From positions 1 to 6,363 of the forward strand of contig JAEYOB010000294.1 in the NCBI GenBank assembly GCA_023412175.1: a stretch of DNA of 6,363 nucleotides, read 5' to 3'. The position numbers and the translations under genes were made by a program. The notes under the pieces are model-generated. The model was not told where the DNA came from. It saw only the letters and a list, made by a program, of their open reading frames with translations, and did not search any database. Below are positions 5,140 through 6,363 of this stretch, in pieces. The stretch is from Pseudomonadota bacterium (GTDB lineage: Bacteria > Pseudomonadota > Alphaproteobacteria > Azospirillales > Azospirillaceae). Every line of letters begins with the position of its first letter. Within the stretch, counting starts at the first letter, position 1.

Positions 5140-6363
5140 ATGGCTCAGGCTCACGCCTCCAGTTTCAAGAACCCCGTGGTGAAGTGGATCGACAGCCGTC
5201 TGCCGGTCTTCACGATGATGCACCACGAGTACAACGAATACCCGATGCCCAAGAACGTCAACTATCTGTGGGCGTTCGGGGCGATTGCCGGCATCATGCT
5301 GGTGATCATGATCGCGACCGGCCTCGTGCTGGCCATGCAGTACGCCGCGCACACGTCGATTGCCTTCGACTCGGTCGAGCGCATCATGCGCGACGTGAAC
5401 TACGGCTGGCTGCTGCGCTACGTGCACGCCAACGGCGCGTCGTTCTTCTTCATCGCCGTCTACATCCACATGTTCCGCGGCCTCTACTACGGCTCCTACA
5501 AGGCGCCGCGTGAGCTGCTGTGGATCATCGGCGTGGTGATCTTCCTCCTCATGATGGCGACCGCCTTCATGGGCTACGTGCTTCCCTGGGGCCAGATGAG
5601 CTTCTGGGGCGCCACCGTGATCACCAACCTGTTCTCGGCGTTCCCGCTCGTCGGCGACCCGATCGTGACCTGGCTGTGGGGCGGCTTCTCGGTCGACAAC
5701 CCGACGCTGAACCGCTTCTTCGCGCTGCACTTCCTGCTGCCGTTCGTGATCCTGGCGGTTGTCATCCTGCACACCGCGGCGCTGCACATTTGCGGCTCGA
5801 ACAACCCGCTGGGCATCGACGCCAAGGGCCCGCAGGACACCGTGCCCTTCAACCCGTACATCACGGTGAAGGACCTGTTTGCGGTCGTCTGCTTCCTGAT
5901 CGTGTACGCGGCGTTCGTCTTCTTCATGCCGAACTACCTGGGCCACCCGGACAACTACATCCCGGCCAACCCGCTGGTGACGCCGGCGCACATCGTGCCG
6001 GAGTGGTACTTCCTGCCGTTCTACGCCATCCTGCGCGCCATTCCGGACAAGCTGGGCGGCGTGCTGGCCATGTTCGGCGCCATCGCCGTGCTGGCGGCCC
6101 TGCCGTGGCTCGACACCTCCAAGGTCCGCAGCTGCAAGTTCCGTCCGATCTACCGTCAGTTCTTCTGGATCCTGGCCGTGGACGCGCTGGTGCTCGGCTA
6201 CGCCGGCGCCATGCCGGCCGAAGGGGTCTGGCTGCTGATCGCCCGCATCGGCACGGCCTACTACTTCTTCCACTTCCTGGTTCTGCTGCCGCTGCTGGGC
6301 AAGCTGGAGCGTCCGCTGCCGCTGCCGGCCAGCATCTGCGAACCCGTTCTGAAGGGCGGTGGC
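5140..6363 (+). CDS. petB: Ubiquinol-cytochrome c reductase, cytochrome b subunit (open at window end)
   Basis: The frame from ATG 5140 stays open for 408 codons to the last base. This is about the full length of alphaproteobacterial cytochrome b, so only a short tail is probably missing. The protein is the membrane core of the bc1 complex, carrying haems bL and bH and both quinone sites. Haem ligands are H96 and H110 in the second helix, and H197 and H211 in the fourth; the 14-residue spacing in both is that of bc1, not b6f. The Qo-site motif PEWY is at 287-290, and [19 protein letters not shown] (145-163) forms the cd region. About eight hydrophobic helices are visible, as in unsplit bc1-type cytochrome b. 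Arg codons are only CGC and CGT, and Leu is mostly CTG, while cca often uses CGG; this points to high expression. petC would be expected next. Confidence 0.97.
   Translation, partial: MAQAHASSFKNPVVKWIDSRLPVFTMMHHEYNEYPMPKNVNYLWAFGAIAGIMLVIMIATGLVLAMQYAAHTSIAFDSVERIMRDVNYGWLLRYVHANGASFFFIAVYIHMFRGLYYGSYKAPRELLWIIGVVIFLLMMATAFMGYVLPWGQMSFWGATVITNLFSAFPLVGDPIVTWLWGGFSVDNPTLNRFFALHFLLPFVILAVVILHTAALHICGSNNPLGIDAKGPQDTVPFNPYITVKDLFAVVCFLIVYAAFVFFMPNYLGHPDNYIPANPLVTPAHIVPEWYFLPFYAILRAIPDKLGGVLAMFGAIAVLAALPWLDTSKVRSCKFRPIYRQFFWILAVDALVLGYAGAMPAEGVWLLIARIGTAYYFFHFLVLLPLLGKLERPLPLPASICEPVLKGGG

Noticed and set aside
5107..6273. Long minus-strand open frame (388 codons) opposite petB
   Set aside because: It is antisense to an unmistakable cytochrome b, and its predicted product is a low-complexity His/Arg/Val/Glu-rich string with no recognisable domain. 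Long antisense frames are common in such GC-rich DNA.
1..6363. Mobile element, CRISPR, toxin-antitoxin or defence system
   Set aside because: No transposase, integrase, repeat-spacer array, terminal inverted repeats or small toxin pair is visible. Composition is even, and all genes belong to core metabolic, RNA or respiratory families.

Overview
The window is strongly GC-rich, with third codon positions almost all G or C. It carries eight protein genes packed with little spacing, two of them cut by the window edges. The gene content suggests an aerobically respiring alphaproteobacterium, most likely of the Rhodospirillales/Azospirillum type. The grounds are the MoxR / DUF1285 / CoA pyrophosphatase / CCA-transferase neighbourhood, an alphaproteobacterial Rieske protein with a Tat signal, and a cytochrome b with 14-residue haem-ligand spacing in both ligand helices. 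The taxonomic call is inference from recall, not a search.

Left part (1-2902): a MoxR-family AAA+ ATPase gene runs leftwards out of the window. Diverging from it is a three-gene rightward cluster: a DUF1285 protein, a Nudix CoA pyrophosphatase whose likely start overlaps the previous stop in a GTGA junction, and, after 47 bases, a class II CCA-adding tRNA nucleotidyltransferase. A pair of GC-rich stem-loops (2904-2960), which looks like a dispersed intergenic palindromic element, separates this cluster from the convergent operon that follows.

Middle (2973-4288, minus strand): trmL (wobble-position tRNA 2'-O-methyltransferase) and hemF (aerobic coproporphyrinogen III oxidase) form a two-gene operon with an ATGA stop/start overlap, trmL first.

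Right part (4289-6363): a 252-base divergent intergenic region holds several inverted and direct repeats and weak promoter-like matches. It leads into petA (Rieske Fe-S protein) and petB (cytochrome b, open at the window end). These are the first two subunits of the cytochrome bc1 complex; petC (cytochrome c1) is expected next but is not visible. A haem-synthesis enzyme that needs oxygen thus lies back to back with a haem-containing respiratory complex, sharing one intergenic control region.

All genes are recognisable housekeeping or respiratory families. I found no CRISPR array, mobile element, RNA gene or toxin/defence system, and no clear sign of an undescribed system. The points worth a second look are the DUF1285 linkage, the repeats upstream of petA, a substitution in the CoA-pyrophosphatase signature, start-site choices, and the palindromic element at 2904-2960.
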